This document shows, one piece after another, positions 25,391 to 39,054 of a stretch of DNA of 64,000 bases. The notes below the pieces were generated by a model. That model did no database searches, was not told the origin of the DNA, and saw nothing but the letters and a program-made list of their open reading frames with translations. Within the stretch, counting starts at the first letter, position 1, and each line of letters begins with the position of its first letter. Made by a program: the position numbers and the translations under genes. Source of the DNA: Climacteris rufus (Eukaryota > Chordata > Aves > Passeriformes > Climacteridae); contig VZRZ01006827.1 of the NCBI GenBank assembly GCA_013398175.1, forward strand, positions 2,641,212-2,705,211. The letters run 5' to 3'.

Positions 25391-26328
25391 TTACTGCTTG
25401 ATTTCTTGTATTTTCTTTTTTTCACCATCGGCTATTAAGTTGTTGCGTTGAAACTCTTTAGTTTGGGTCCTAGGAAGGTTTGGAATCGAGGTTTCAGAAG
25501 TTCGCTTTCTTTCCCTTTACCCTTTAAATATTAGAAATGTGGGAAATACGGGGTGTAAATGTAACTCCTACCTCTGTTTGGTGAGCTTCCCGCCTAAAGA
25601 AGTGATAATGTTCTGGAAAAAAACCGCAGTATTTTGGTGGGGAAGTGGGTTTGGAGGTGGAGGGAGAGTAAAGCTCTGAGAGAAGAAACATCTTTGCCTG
25701 TAATTTGAACACTTACATAGTAAACTGTAAGCTGAAGTAATGTCTAAAGACAGGAAATAGTTTTTTCCAGAATAATCCTGCACTTGCTGATGGATCCATT
25801 GAGTGCTGGGAAGACACATCAGGGGCAGTTAGAAATCTGAGAAAGGGAGGAAATTTGTGGGGAGACATTTGAAACAGGCAAAGGTAAAAACTGGAGAGCA
25901 CTTAGGAAAGCAAATGAGAAGCTAAACTCTAATACATTCTTAGAAAAACAGAATATGTGTATCTACCTGCACTGCACCCTGCCATAATGTCAGCACAAAG
26001 CTTCTTGGTTTGAGACTTAGAGTGAGTAATAACAAACTCATCAATTAGTTTAAAATTATAACTTAGTAAAGCAGCAGTAAATAGGTACTTAGTTAAATAG
26101 TAGTACTTAGATTAGGGTGATATTTTGGTATGAGTGCCTGAGCTCGTAGTGAGGTTTGAGGACCTTACAAGTATTTGAGCTCTTTGAGGGAGCAACCTGC
26201 TGATACAAAGAAGAGGAATAGGCATACTCAAACCACCAGTGCATAGGACCTGAAACCATGTCATCTTTTCCAGGTCCCTCCCTCTTTTTTCAGGTTTTTT
26301 TTTTTGAGGCAGAAGCAAAAAGATCAAG

Positions 26329-29300
26329 ATGGGGCGGAGATCTACATCATCCACCAAGAGTGGGAAGTTTATGAATCCCACGGATCAGGCCCGTAAGTAT
26401 CCATAAAAGCGAAGCAGATGGGAATGGGGTGTGCCTAGAGAAGCAGATAGAAAGCTTTCTCTGGGGACAGGATCCTCACTTGTGTATCAGAACTGAATTT
26501 CTCTTAACTTGGGAAACACTATCTCAGTTTTGGCTGGAAGGCTGCTTGCTTTCATGCTCTTGCTTCCCTTGAGTATTTTCCTCCTGGTTTTCACTGTGGT
26601 TATCGGTGTTGGAAGGCCTTTGTACTTAGCTGTTGGCTAAACTGCAGGCTGCTTCCTGGGACGGAGTTAATCTTTTTGAGGCAGGAATTTGAGGAACATG
26701 TCACATTTTGCATGTGCTCTGGTTAGATGAGGGAGTTGTCTTACGTTTTTTTTTCTACTTTTGGTAACGTGCCAGATGTTATCAATGCTGAGCGAATAAA
26801 GAAAATCCAGACTCCCACAATGGATGTCCTTTATTTCAGACACATACCCAAAGCCTACATATTTCTAAAGTGTATTGGCTGATGACTCTTATTTCAGCTT
26901 CTGTGCAGGAATCTTGTCATGGTTGCACATACCCTTATGACTTCTGTTGTCTACTGTTCTTTTTTTGTATGGAAAAAGCCCTGCTTCTGGAAAGATGAAG
27001 AGTGCAGTATCTATTTTTTTCTGTGTAGAACACAAGAAATAGGAATCTATTTGATGCTGTGTTTTTCTTTCACTAGGAAGCTGAGTTACAGTATCAGTCT
27101 TTGTAAAATGAGTGACCTGTTGAGAAACAGCACTAGTCTTGATGAAGGAAAGATTCTTCATGAATTTGATTGTGTCTTTCAAGTTGTTATTTTCTTTTTC
27201 TTTTCTTCTGTAGGGAAGGAAGCTCGGAAAAGGGAACTAAAGAAGGTAAATGAAGAGATTGGGAACATGTAGTTGGCATTTTCTGTACCATGTATCATAT
27301 TTGTGATTGTAATGGGCCATGATGAATAGACTATGGATGTTTTGGTTGATATCCTGAGACTGACTTTGGAAAATACTACCCAAACCATTAGTTTAAGAAA
27401 ACATAGAAATCTTGTTTTGAGTAAACACATCACCAGCTGTTTTTGAACTTGTAATTATTTATGAAACATTATTGTAAGTACTTATGAATTAAAAATAAAA
27501 AGCAAAACAAAGCAAAGAAGCAAGCAACAAAGCCAATACAAAAAGCCCCCAAACCAAACAAATAAATCACTAAAGACTCACAGACTTCTTAGTGTGTTTT
27601 ACTGTATTTTGTCAGTTGGTTCTTGTGTTGATTGTATGTGTCTTGGAGTGAAGGAGTTGGAGTGAAGTAACACTTGCAATTGTCAAGATAGTGGAACTGA
27701 AATTATCAGGAGTTTTACCTACATTTGCTTCTGATTTGTGCCATGGTGAACATTTTTAGGGCAGTCTGAGGTGGGTTTTTTTCCTTCAGACTGGAAATAC
27801 TGGGAGAGGGGTAACAGACGTTCTTTGTCTTTCCTCTGCAACACTTTTCTGATCTGCTTGATCTCTGATCTTAGAACAAAAAGCAACGAATGATGGTACG
27901 AGCAGCTGTACTGAAGATGAAAGATCCAAAGCAGATTATCCGGGACATGGAAAAATTGGATGAGATGGGTGAGTGAGAGGTACCAGGTGTTGGACTTAGG
28001 CAGTGGTTTATGTAGATGCACAGCATCGTTTTAAGGGCTGATGGGAGTGATCTTTTCTCCTTTCTTGTTAGAAGGGGAGATTCTGCGAATGACTGGGGAT
28101 TGGTTATCATTTGAGATGATGTGGTGCCATCAAAGAGTACTTTTTTCCCAGAAGATGGCTGTTAAAAAGAATGAGTAGTGTGTGTGATGATAACATAGAG
28201 TTCAAGGAGAGGATTGTCATGAGGCTGAAGACTTCCTGACAGTAGGGATTGGAAGTTACTTGCTTAGAAGTAGTTTCATTCATCATAGTTGTGCAGTAGA
28301 ATAATTTGAAAACTTTTTGTCTTTTTTTGCTGTCTTGGATCAGAGTTTAACCCAATACAGCAGCCACAACTGAATGAAAAAGTGCTCAAGGACAAACGCA
28401 AAAAGCTCCGCGAGACTTTCGAGCGGATCTTGCGGCTCTACGAGAAGGAGAATCCTGACATCTACAAGGAGCTGCGCAAGCTGGAGGTGGAGTACGAGCA
28501 GAAGAGAGCACAGCTCAGCCAGTATTTTGATGCTGTCAAGGTACTGCTTACTGTATTTCAGTCTTGTAACTGTGGTAGTGTATTCTCTTTGCTCATTAGC
28601 TGTGATAGAAAGGAAGGGAGCTTTGTATGAGACCAGCATTATGTGGCCCATGTGAAATACTTGCATTAATTTGCATAGTACCTCCAATTAGAGCATTTCA
28701 GCAAGGACAGGGTGGCAGTTGTCAAGCCGCTGTTTGTCTCTCATACACAGATCTCATTCAACATGAAAGGAGAAAAGGGAAATTTATGTTGCAAACCAAC
28801 AATACCAGCATTTTGTTTTGTGGATTAAAGAGGGAGTGAGCCTGTGAGTGTGCAGTTGATAGTTCTGTGAACTTCTGCAGGTTCTCTTGGGGAAATAATG
28901 AGAATCCTTTGGCATTCCTTTAGAGATCTTTTGCTAACATTCTTCCCTACTGTGTCGGAGAACATAGGGTTGTGCAATTGCAAGCATCTTTAAGGTGCTT
29001 CTTTTCTTTTTTCTGCCTTTGGAATATGCAGCAATCTGTGACTTGTACTTGCTGAATACTTAAAAAATACAGCCATACTTGTCTGCAGCCTCTCCATTTT
29101 GTAGACTGAAGGTCTAAAGAAAGATAGAAACCTGACTGAGTTTTGACTGAAATACTAAAGCTTTTCATGGGTGCATTGCATATGCTTTGGTTTGCATTGA
29201 AGGCTTTTATTGTTGACAGTTGTCCAGATTTCTTTTAAGGACTGGTGCAAGGCAACATGCCCTAAGAACAGACAGGTTTGACAAGTGATGGCAGGTCCCA

Positions 29301-32300
29301 CATGTTCTGTACTCTGAAAATTGATGGGTTTGTGCAGAAGCTTCTGTGGGAGTAACCCCTTCTCTTTTATTTTTTTTTCCTTCCTTCCAGAATGCTCAGC
29401 ATGTCGAAGTGGAAAGTATCCCCTTACCAGATATGCCTCATGCTCCTTCCAACATCCTCATACAGGACATTCCCCTTCCAGGGGCCCAACCACCTTCTAT
29501 CCTCAAGAAGACATCAGCCTATGGGTAAATGGAAAAAGAAACAGAGGGGCAGTAAAAAGGAACCTCTCAAGTTACTGGGGAGCAGCTAGGGGTAGAAGCA
29601 GGGATGATACTGACTCACAGAAGTCAGGAATTCTGTGCAAGTGAATTGTACTTTCTTTTAACCAAAGCCCTTCTTAAGCTCTCCCCACTATTACAGGTTT
29701 TTGTTTAAATTCCTTTGAGTAATACACTATGCCTTCTAATTTTTGTCTTTTTCATATCAGTAAAACTTAAAGCCTGGGTACTTTGAGCATAAATGCCCTT
29801 ACATTGCCATGTGTGTGTTCTTTCATCCTGCTGGCATATCCAGTGTATATGAATGGTTCATATAAACCCCTAGTTTGCTTGGGTTGGTTTTTTCTTTCAT
29901 TTTAGTACTAGGTTTTTTCCATTCTTTCTGAATAGCTTTCTGTTTTCACCAGCTTCGAGATTATTTCCTTCTTCTTCTGTGGTAGGATTTAGTGTTTGAT
30001 TTTTTACAGTGTTGTCTTCAGCTCGTTTCTGAGAAGCTTTTGTCTGATCTTCAGCAGTCATGTCTTTGTATGAGATTGTAAACGCCTGGTGTCAAATTTG
30101 TACTTTATAAATGTCCATGTTTCTTTTTGGAAGGCTACTGTGTAAGCAATGATGAGAGAAAGCTAAATAATTCTGTTTAGTTTGTTTGTGTCCCTTCATT
30201 TCTCATGTCCTTTCTTATTCCCAGACCACCAGTTCGGTCCGTTTCTGTGCTTCCTCCTCCTGGGCTTGGTGTTCCACGTTTACCTCCAGGCAGGAAGCCC
30301 CCAGGGCCTCCACCAGGGCCACCCCCCCCTCAAGTCCTACAGATGTATGGCCGTAAAGTGGGTTTCGCCTTGGAGATGGCTCCTCGAAGGCGAGAGGAGG
30401 AGATTTCTTACAGTTCTGAGGCAGGTAAGGACTTGACTTTTACTCTGGCTTTTTCCTTGACCTCTGTCTTGCTTTGGATTGTACTGCTGTGAATACAGTG
30501 TGCCCTGGAATAAGTGTTCTCTGGGCAATATGGATGTTAGTACTACTAGAAGGATTCTTACTAAGTTATGCCTCTGCGGTAATTCTGATATATTCATAAT
30601 ATCTGCAATTTTGTGCCCAGCTATATTTTTAAATGTTGAAGGTTTTAATTACATATCTCAGATACTTTTTTTTTGTTAGGGTGCACAGATTAGATATTTT
30701 TGGATGTAGCCTCAACAGTGCTGAAACATTGTACATATTATCCCTTTTGAAAAACCAGTCTTTCTGAGAGAAGTGTTCTTTTTAAAAACCCACCAAATAA
30801 ACAAAACCTCAAAACCAATCCACCCCAAACCAAAACCACAACAACAAAACTCACAACCAAACCTAGCATTTGCTAGGAGAATGTAGGTCCTCTTTTTCAC
30901 ACAGTTGCTGTATCATCCCTAGAATCTTTTGTGACTGGACAGATTAGATTAGTTTAATGCCAGAAATCATCGAAGTATACGAAGATGAATACGTACAGAA
31001 TAGAATACATATGGAAACAGTAAAGGGATGACAGTTTGTCTATGCTGTTGCTAGGGAGAATGTTGTGCCTATAAACATACGAAATATTCTTTCACACCAG
31101 TGTATTTGGAGTTCATGCATTTCCTAATACTTTGCTCTCTGCAGGACAGCGAGGCCATGATGATGATATGTCCAGCACCAGTGAAGATGAAGGTTATCCT
31201 GAGGATATGGATCAAGATAAGCACGATGAGAGTAGTGATGACAGTGACAGTGACAGGTCAGATGCAGACAGTGAAGGCGAGGACTTCCTGCATCGGGATA
31301 ACGACAAGGAGAGGGAAGGTGGCGAAGAAAAGAAATCAGGTATGGAGGGGAAATTGGAGACTGGGATTTGATTTTTCAGAGGAAAAACACTACTTGCTGG
31401 AGTTTGTCCATTTTCCTGACTGAGGGCATGTGTATTTCATTTATTGAATTTATTTCATCAGCTAAGTCTGTTGTAACTCACCTAAATTTCAGCTGAAGGA
31501 TTTTTATTGATAAATGGGTCAGAAGGAAGCTAGGTAGAAGTGAGGCCAATTGATAGAGAATACTGGTTTAGCAAAACTTCAGATAATCAGACACACCAGT
31601 GTTAACTCTTACGTAAGGAGCATCATTATGTTAAATCTTATGTTATCTATACCAGCTATGTATAGATGTAACTCTACCTGATTTTTATTATTTTCTTCCC
31701 ACCTGCTGTCAACCTTGTCTGTCCTCTGCTTTCCCCAGGTCACAGTGTCCGCTTTGCAGACATGCCAGGGAAGTCACGGAAAAAGAAAAAGAACATGAAA
31801 GAGCTGACTCCACTCCAGGCCATGATGTTACGAATGGCAGGTGAGTCACATGGATATAGTATGTGCTGATAATGCCATGAGGCGTCCAGTTAAGGTTTCT
31901 CTGGCAAGCTTACTTTGTTTGTACAGTTTTTATTTTATAGACTAAATATTTTACTGTCATAGTATAGGCATTTGGTTTTTGGTTTTGTTTTTTTAATTTA
32001 TTTTTTGTTAAGTAGTGTGTGTGTTTTGCATAGCAGAGTTGAAGTTGAGTAGCAATTTAGTGGATTTTTTCCTTCTAAACCTTTTCTTGCTTAACTTTTA
32101 AACAATTGTTCAAATGAACTATGAACCTGTTGGTGAAAAAGAGGGTAACATTGTCTATCTGCTCAGCATGTAACCTGTAGGGATTTGTACTCCCTAAAAA
32201 TATCCTTCTGAAGAGATTAGTTAACCTATAGAATGAAGCTTATTTTATGTTTGTTTTAGAAAGAAACTCCAGTATCTTTCAGAGGTGCGGGAGTTTCTTG

Positions 32301-34847
32301 GACATGGGGATTATGTTTATTTTGTTGTGTTCACATGAACTCCCACAAACCATAGATCAAATAGCTACAGTTTGGGTTGGTAGAACAAGTTTCAGGTCCT
32401 GGAGGAACGCATAGCTCTTGTTGTCAGAGCTCTGTATAGAACAGCAATGATTTTTCTATTATTATTTTTTATTTATTTTCATTTTATGTGTAAACAGTAA
32501 AAAGTGGTCAGATATCTTCTCTTTGAAGTAAGATTTATCTTTCTTCTTTTTATTTTATTCTCTGTGCTCAGATTTCTCTGATGTTCACAAAGATGTTAAC
32601 ACGTAGAGAGATTTTATAAGTTTATCTCCATATCCAGGTCAGGAAATTCCAGAAGAAGGGAGAGAAGTGGAGGAATATTCAGAAGAAGAAGAGGAGGAGG
32701 AAGAGGACTCAGAGTCTGAAGAGACACCACAGCAACAGCAGCAGCAGCAACTCAGTGAGGAAGCTCTTGCAGAGACCGGCTCATCTACTGCAACTTCCCA
32801 GACACAACAGCAGCAGCAGACTGCACAGCCTGTTCCTCCAGCTCAGATACAGGCACCTCCTATGCCTGGGCCTCCTCCGCTGGGACCACCTCCAGCCCCT
32901 CCACTGAGGCCCCCAGGCCCACCCACTGGCCTTCCTCCTGGCCCTCCACCAGGTGAATACTTGCTTTAGTCTGGTGTGAAGGATGCAGGCTCTCAGTACC
33001 ACAGGCAGTGGTGTCAGTTTGGGAGTTCTGAAGCTGCAGAATGTGTTGCAGATGGAGTACATGTAGCCACTTGCTGAGACCTATATGACCTGTCATTAGT
33101 CTACATCATTGTTGCTGTACCTGGCTTTTGAGACATCAGCTCCTGTAGCTGTAGCCTTCCTGATGAGCATTGTCTTTGTTAGAGCCAACACTGACAGACA
33201 GCAGCAGAGCCAGTGTATGAAGTGGAGTAAAATATCAGAAGAACTTATTTTTAGGCCAGAAGAACAATCAAATGCCAGGGAGAAAAGTATTTTAGCTGTT
33301 TAAATTCTAACAAACTCAGCTCAGAAGCTGTTATGAGTTACTACTTCATTACGGGAGGAGGAACACTTTTTCCAAGATATTTGACTGTTATAAGCAAACT
33401 TTAACTGTCTAACTGCTGCCTCTTCTTGAGATTTTTAGAAATTCTATTTAATCTGGCAGCTAGGTAATAGAGCTTTCATTCATACAGCTTTCTGTTGAAG
33501 ATCTTTACTACTAGCTGATGAGGTAGTTGCTGGGACATATTTTTAACTGTGAGTTAAATTTCTCTTTTGTTGTATGCCTGCTTGCAGGAGCTCCTCCATT
33601 CCTGAGACCTCCCGGGTTACCAGGATTGCGTGGGCCTTTGCCTCGACTGCTGCCTCCGGGTCCTCCCCCTGGGCGACCACCTGGTCCTCCCCCAGGCCCT
33701 CCCCCAGGTCTGCCCCCGGGTCCTCCTCCACGTGGTCCTCCTCCTCGTCTGCCCCCTCCTGCCCCACCAGGTAAGGGCTTCTGTTTGTTTCAGTGCCAGG
33801 CCTCTTCTTGCTTTATTTTTGCAGTTCTGGCTGTGGTGATCAAGCCAGTGACTATAACTGGTTGCCAGTTTGCCTTTGTTCCTGTCTTTGTGGCTTCATT
33901 GTGCTATGTGCTCTTACATTATTCTGTGTAATAACAAGTGCTGTGCATATTTTGATAGCAAGAAATCTGCCCTCAAAAAGGGAAGTTCAGAGTTTAAACT
34001 TTTGCTCTGCTGGACTTTTTTTGGATAACTTCTGGGTGCTATAGTGGTGTTCCACTAAATGAGATGAAGATTGGGATTTCTGTTTTTTCTGCCTGGGTCA
34101 GGTATTTCTGATGACTGAAAATCCAGTGGGATGGATTGTCAAGAAACTTTATTTTCAGATTATAACTTTAACATTTGAAAGGGAGCAATATACAAGCTCC
34201 TGTGGCTTTCAGAGTCTGAAGAGCAGCGTTTTCAACCCAGCATTTGGTGCAGGGTTGAAAAAAATTTTGTTTTTTTACTTGGTTTTTTAAAGCTTGTGCT
34301 GCTGCATCTTGTTGGAGATGCCCCTCTGCATTCTGAGCCAGTGCACTCTTTTGATCAAACATTTTAAAATTCCCAGATGTGGAGACAGCTCGTGCTTTCT
34401 TTTCTTCTTACAGGTATCCCTCCTCCTCGCCCAGGCATGTTACGGCCACCTCTGGTGCCTCCCTTAGGACCTGCCCCCCCTGGGCTCTTCCCACCAGCTC
34501 CCATTCCAAACCCTGGGGTGCTGAGTGCCCCACCCAGCCTGATCCAGCGGCCCAAGGCGGATGACACCAGTGCGGCCACCATTGAGAAGAAAGCCACGGC
34601 CACCATCAGTGCCAAGCCGCAGATCACCAACCCCAAGGCCGAGATCACTCGCTTCGTGCCCACGGCCCTGCGCGTGCGCCGCGAGAACAAAGGGGCGGCC
34701 GCTGCCTCCCAGAGAAAACAGGATGATGAGCCTGCCCTCCCGTTAACCAAAGCTGCCCCTAAGGCTGGATCAGCTGCCCCTATCTCTGTGCAGACAAAGG
34801 ATGATGTGTATGAAGCCTTCATGAAAGAAATGGAAGGTCTCCTGTGA
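26329..34847 (+). CDS. WBP11: WW domain-binding protein 11 (splicing factor)
   Basis: Nuclear pre-mRNA splicing factor that binds WW-domain proteins such as PQBP1 and regulates PP1. Coding exons are 26329-26392, 27214-27245, 27875-27968, 28344-28540, 29391-29524, 30225-30424, 31145-31339, 31739-31840, 32638-32952, 33588-33770 and 34414-34847. All junctions are GT-AG and in frame, giving 649 aa (human 641). The N-terminus is MGRRSTSSTKSGKF, followed by a basic, charged helical region (about 22-129). Next come a PGR-rich block (about 200), an acidic Ser/Asp region (242-300), and SVRF at 308-311, the PP1-docking RVxF-type motif. A Glu-rich and Gln-rich stretch follows (about 350-385). A long proline-rich WW-binding region with PPGPPPG repeats covers about 395-560, and the end is DDVYEAFMKEMEGLL. 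The Gln runs (seven and five residues) are longer than in human. No damage is seen. Confidence 0.97.
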
Positions 34848-35501
34848 CCTGTCGTAGTCCCAGTCAGCTTTCCTGCCCCTCTGGACACGGATCAGATCGC
34901 TGTGGAGGGAGAAGGGCAAGGCCTCCTGCAAGCAACAGCAGGGCTCGCGTGACTGGAAACCGTTCCCTACCCACAGGTTCACTTGCCAGGGTGCTGTGAG
35001 CAGAGACCGCTGCAGCCGAGGTGTGGCTGGGGACCTCCTTGCAGAGCTCCCACGTCCACTTGGCAGAAGGAAATTACAGTACAGAAGGTGATGCTGCTCC
35101 CCTCAAGTCGTCCCCCTTCCTTGGAGGGAGCTGATACTCTCTGGTGATGGGGATATCAGAGAGAGGGGGTGTGACTTAGCTCTGCCTGAATCCTTGCACA
35201 CCCTGAGTGCTCTGGTGAGGGTAGTGGAACAGGTTTTTAAGGAGCCAGAAAAGTGTTGGCAGCATTTCATACACAAATGGTTGTCCAGTTTTTATTTTCT
35301 GTACTGGTTTTTTTTCTGTAAATATTTTATAATCATGTTTTTTAGTTGCAGTGAGGTTGATCAATCATCTTTCTTCCAGGGTAGTCAGGGAGGTAATTTG
35401 TTGCTTATACTGTACACTGGAATTTTGCACCCTATCCCCTTTTTGGTCATCTTGATGGATTTTCATTGTCCGGGGAAACTTCCTTTTGTCTTGTGAAAGA
35501 C

Positions 35502-35507
35502 AATAAA
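35502..35507 (+). terminator. AATAAA polyadenylation signal of WBP11
   Basis: AATAAA about 655 bases after the WBP11 stop, followed by TGTTCAGTGT, a GU-rich element. Confidence 0.75.
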
Positions 35508-38500
35508 TGTTCAGTGTATCAAAATACTGGTTTCCCTGTGACTTGTGTAAAACTAGCAGGAGATGGGGAGGGACGAGGGTTCTTTGCTCACCTTGGAAGA
35601 CAATACAGGCATTCAGAACCTCAGAAAAGGAAACCAATAACCACGTTGTAAGTAATAGGTGCTTTTCTTTTTCCACTGAACTTCTGCTATATTCTTCAGT
35701 TCCTAAACATCTCTTTCAACCTTTTTTCATAGCCAGTAGAAACTTGAGTCCTGAAGTACTAAAAATTACAAAACAATCTATTCTATATACTCTTACTGAA
35801 AGGTTTGCTTCATATCAGGCCTCGGATAACCACTGGATGCACCATGGACAGGCTACCCCAAGTAAAAATTGGTAAAGAATTTTGATGTTAAAAGATTGAC
35901 AGATAATTTTACTTGAGGATAATAGTATTAAGATACCAGACTAGCAGATATCTCAAACAATATGTGTAGTTGGCTGTAAGTTTCAGACTTAGCTGAATAC
36001 ACCAAGTTTTCAGGTTAAATCTGCTTTAAGGGGACAAAGTTACTAGCTAACCAAACTTACCCTTGAAAGCTGTATCTGTTTTCTCAGATTCTGGACACAA
36101 ATAGATTTACTCAGCAATTATCTTCTGGTTCAGGAGTTAGTTGCAGTTGTGTCAGTAGTGTTTTAATTTTTTTTCGCAGTACTTTTGAAATATTTATATT
36201 TTAGCTTTAAAAATGCTTTTTTTTTAAATACTTTTTATAAGGTGAAATGTGTGAATTGTGGTTTTGACTCCAGTTTTTGGCTCATGGGGAAGAAGGGGCA
36301 TAATTGTGGTACCTCTAACACTCAGTTTAATTAAATGTTCCATGTGCCATATTCTCACGTAGGTGAGCCACTTTCTCTCTTGGGGTAGAGGGAACATTTG
36401 GCTGTTGCCATATCCATCAGCTGAGCCGAAAGGGTTTGAATTTGCTAAATAATAAATGGGCTCAAACAGGGGGTTAAAGAAGGTAGGTCATTTCCCATAA
36501 GCAATAGACCTCTAAGATGGCTTTGGGGGCTGTGGGGAGAGGGGAGGTGAGGTGAGAGTATTTTATGGTGGCCCTGGTCTCAGACACAACCCTATAATGA
36601 CATCTGTACTGCTCCAGAAGCAATGTTTTCAGCCCTGGACTACTGGTAACATACACCCAGGCCACATCTCCTTATTTATTAAGATCATACAGAGTTAGGG
36701 ATTCTTCTCTTCAATACCACCTCTGCCTTGTGTTCACCTTTCTCATCTGCAGCTCTGAGTAGTGTTCACAGCAGAAAAAATAGTCATAGGAAGGAAATGG
36801 GCTGGGAAGGGACAGAGACAGACAGAAATGATGTGAATTTCCCAATGAATCATTGAGGATTAGTGACTGGATGAAGGTGGAAATAGATAATGGCTTCTGA
36901 GATTAGGTAATTTGTCATAATCACTTGAATTGTATCACTAGGGAGAGATTCTTCCTAAATGTTACTGAACCTTCAGAACGGCAGTCTGGTAATAGTTACC
37001 CAGTTACCCAGAAATAAACGGTGACAATACTTTATGTGTGCTATGAAGTTCTTTTTATTTTGCCTTATTTATAGTCCTCCTGCTGCGACTGGTATACTCT
37101 GAATAGACCAGAATTCCTGTTACTGTACCCTTCTGGAAAGAAGGATGTGCTTCTCTCTAGATCTCTGAGGTGAAATGTGATCTCTGGGGGGGTTTAGTGT
37201 TTTTGTTTTTTGTGGGTTTTGTTTGGTTGTTTTCGTTTTTTTTTGGTGGGGATTTTGATTTGGGTTTGTATTTCTTTGGAAGGCTGTCATAGATGGCCTG
37301 CTGGGAGTCATGTCTGTCTTTCCCTGAAATATCATGGTGCTGCACCCAGAGTAAGTAGCACAGCCTTGTGCACACACTTATTCCACTGTAATTTTATGAT
37401 ACCCATATCATAGGATAAGGGGGTACATTAAAAGGAAGAACCATGATTTAGAATACAAAAAGCATCAAGGAATGAAGATGGGAGCAAGAAAATAACTACA
37501 AATAACTGGAATTTATGGAAACAAGAAAGCAGAATCAGGAAAATTAAGGAATGGCCTGTTGGACAACACTGAAGTAGCAGAAGGATGTGGCTCAGGCCAG
37601 GTGCAGGCTCCTCCATTGCTTTACGCAGGACAGAAGCCAGGAGGTAAAGGGAAATCATGGGTAATTACCAAATCAACAGGAATATCTTTGTCTGTAAAAC
37701 AGGGCCAGATTGTACCGAAGGAACATTTTGACTCTTTGTGAAATCACTTCAGCTTACTGGTGGAGTGAGCTATTTTCGAGTTTGTGTGACAGCCTGATTT
37801 CTAATGCTCTGCCGAACAGCCTTGCAATCAATACCTCGTTGTGGCCGATTTTAGGAGCTGTCAAAGCACAGACACAAAGTCATTGTTAATTCTGCGTGGG
37901 GTGCACAAATCAAGGACACCAAGGGGTAAAAAGTTACATCTTTTAGACGGTAAACATTACATGAGCCCGCCTACTAGTACATATTCTCCGCCTACCTAAT
38001 GCATATTTATTTATGTGATGTAATCTCACACAATGCTTTAACGAAAGTTCTTTATTGAGCAACTTCTATTATAGAAGTTACCTGAAGACATCAGTGACGT
38101 TTACGAAAGGTGAGAAAATGACATCCGTTCCTTTTGTAGAAGTTAGCTGACTTCAGTTGTGTTTACAAAAGCTGAGGAGATTGAGCCCGTAGACAGATCA
38201 TTCCGCTTGAAGGATTGATTACAGCAATGCTGAAGTAATTTGTCTCTAGAATCAGAGAAACCTCCTGTGTTAGGTGCTCCTGCCTAGTTTCTACACCTAG
38301 CAGTAGCGCCGGGTACTGAAAGCAAAGCTTCTCTCTCACAATAACAACAACTAATCTTGAAAGTAGCTGTGTAGCAGCATTTCTGAGGTTTAAAATACAG
38401 CGCTGGCACTGTCAGAGGTGCCCCCGTTCCCGGGAGGGAGCAGTGAGGCGGTGCCGCCCCGGGGCCGGCGGGGACGCGCGGGGCGGGCGGCGCCGGGAGC

Positions 38501-38515
38501 GGGGGCGGCTGGGCG
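35508..38515. other. Intergenic between WBP11 and the histone cluster
   Basis: No gene is supported. T/G-rich simple sequence lies at about 37190-37260. GC content rises sharply from about 38410 towards the gap in front of the H2A gene and probably contains the start of its promoter. Confidence 0.55.
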
Positions 38516-38606
38516 NNNNNNNNNNNNNNNNNNNNNNNNNNNNNNNNNNNNNNNNNNNNNNNNNNNNNNNNNNNNNNNNNNNNNNNNNNNNNNNNNNNNN
38601 NNNNNN
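38516..38606. other. Assembly gap (91 N)
   Basis: Run of N ending one base before the H2A start codon. The proximal promoter and 5' UTR of that gene are missing, so no TATA box or octamer can be assigned. Confidence 1.
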
Positions 38607-38607
38607 G

Positions 38608-38997
38608 ATGTCCGGGCGCGGGAAGCAGGGCGGGAAGGCGCGGGCCAAGGCCAAGTCGCGCTCGTCGCGGGCCGGGCTGCAGTTCCCCGTGGGCCGCGTG
38701 CACCGCCTGCTGCGCAAGGGCAACTACGCCGAGCGGGTGGGCGCCGGCGCGCCCGTGTACCTGGCGGCCGTGCTGGAGTACCTGACGGCCGAGATCCTGG
38801 AGCTGGCGGGCAACGCGGCCCGCGACAACAAGAAGACGCGCATCATCCCCCGCCACCTGCAGCTGGCCATCCGCAACGACGAGGAGCTCAACAAGCTGCT
38901 GGGCAAGGTGACCATCGCGCAGGGCGGCGTGCTGCCCAACATCCAGGCCGTGCTGCTGCCCAAGAAGACCGACAGCCATAAGGCCAAAAGCAAGTGA
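38608..38997 (+). CDS. Histone H2A, variant C-terminus (KAKSK; H2A.J-like position)
   Basis: Intronless 129-aa nucleosome core histone. It begins [15 protein letters not shown], has the histone-fold sequence with the acidic-patch residues NDEELNKLL, and ends [11 protein letters not shown]. It differs from the cluster's other H2A (58691-59080) only at the penultimate residue, Ser instead of Ala, and in the last few bases. The first 377 bases of the two genes are identical. It is the histone gene nearest WBP11, where mammals have H2AJ, but it runs in the same direction as WBP11 whereas human H2AJ is convergent, and it lacks the SQK end of mammalian H2A.J. So H2A.J orthology is possible, not shown. 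A stem-loop follows 41 bases after the stop. The gap directly upstream means the start region should be treated with care. Confidence 0.93.
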
Positions 38998-39038
38998 AAC
39001 AAAGCTGAAGAGCGTTCCCACCTCAAAAGTAACTAAAA

Positions 39039-39054
39039 GGCTCTTTTCAGAGCC
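39039..39054 (+). terminator. Histone mRNA 3' stem-loop of H2A
   Basis: GGCTCTTTTCAGAGCC, six-base-pair stem with four-base loop, followed by ACCCA. A purine-rich downstream element (AAAAGGAGCTG) lies about 12 bases on, the U7 snRNA target. This gives a non-polyadenylated, S-phase mRNA. Confidence 0.95.
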
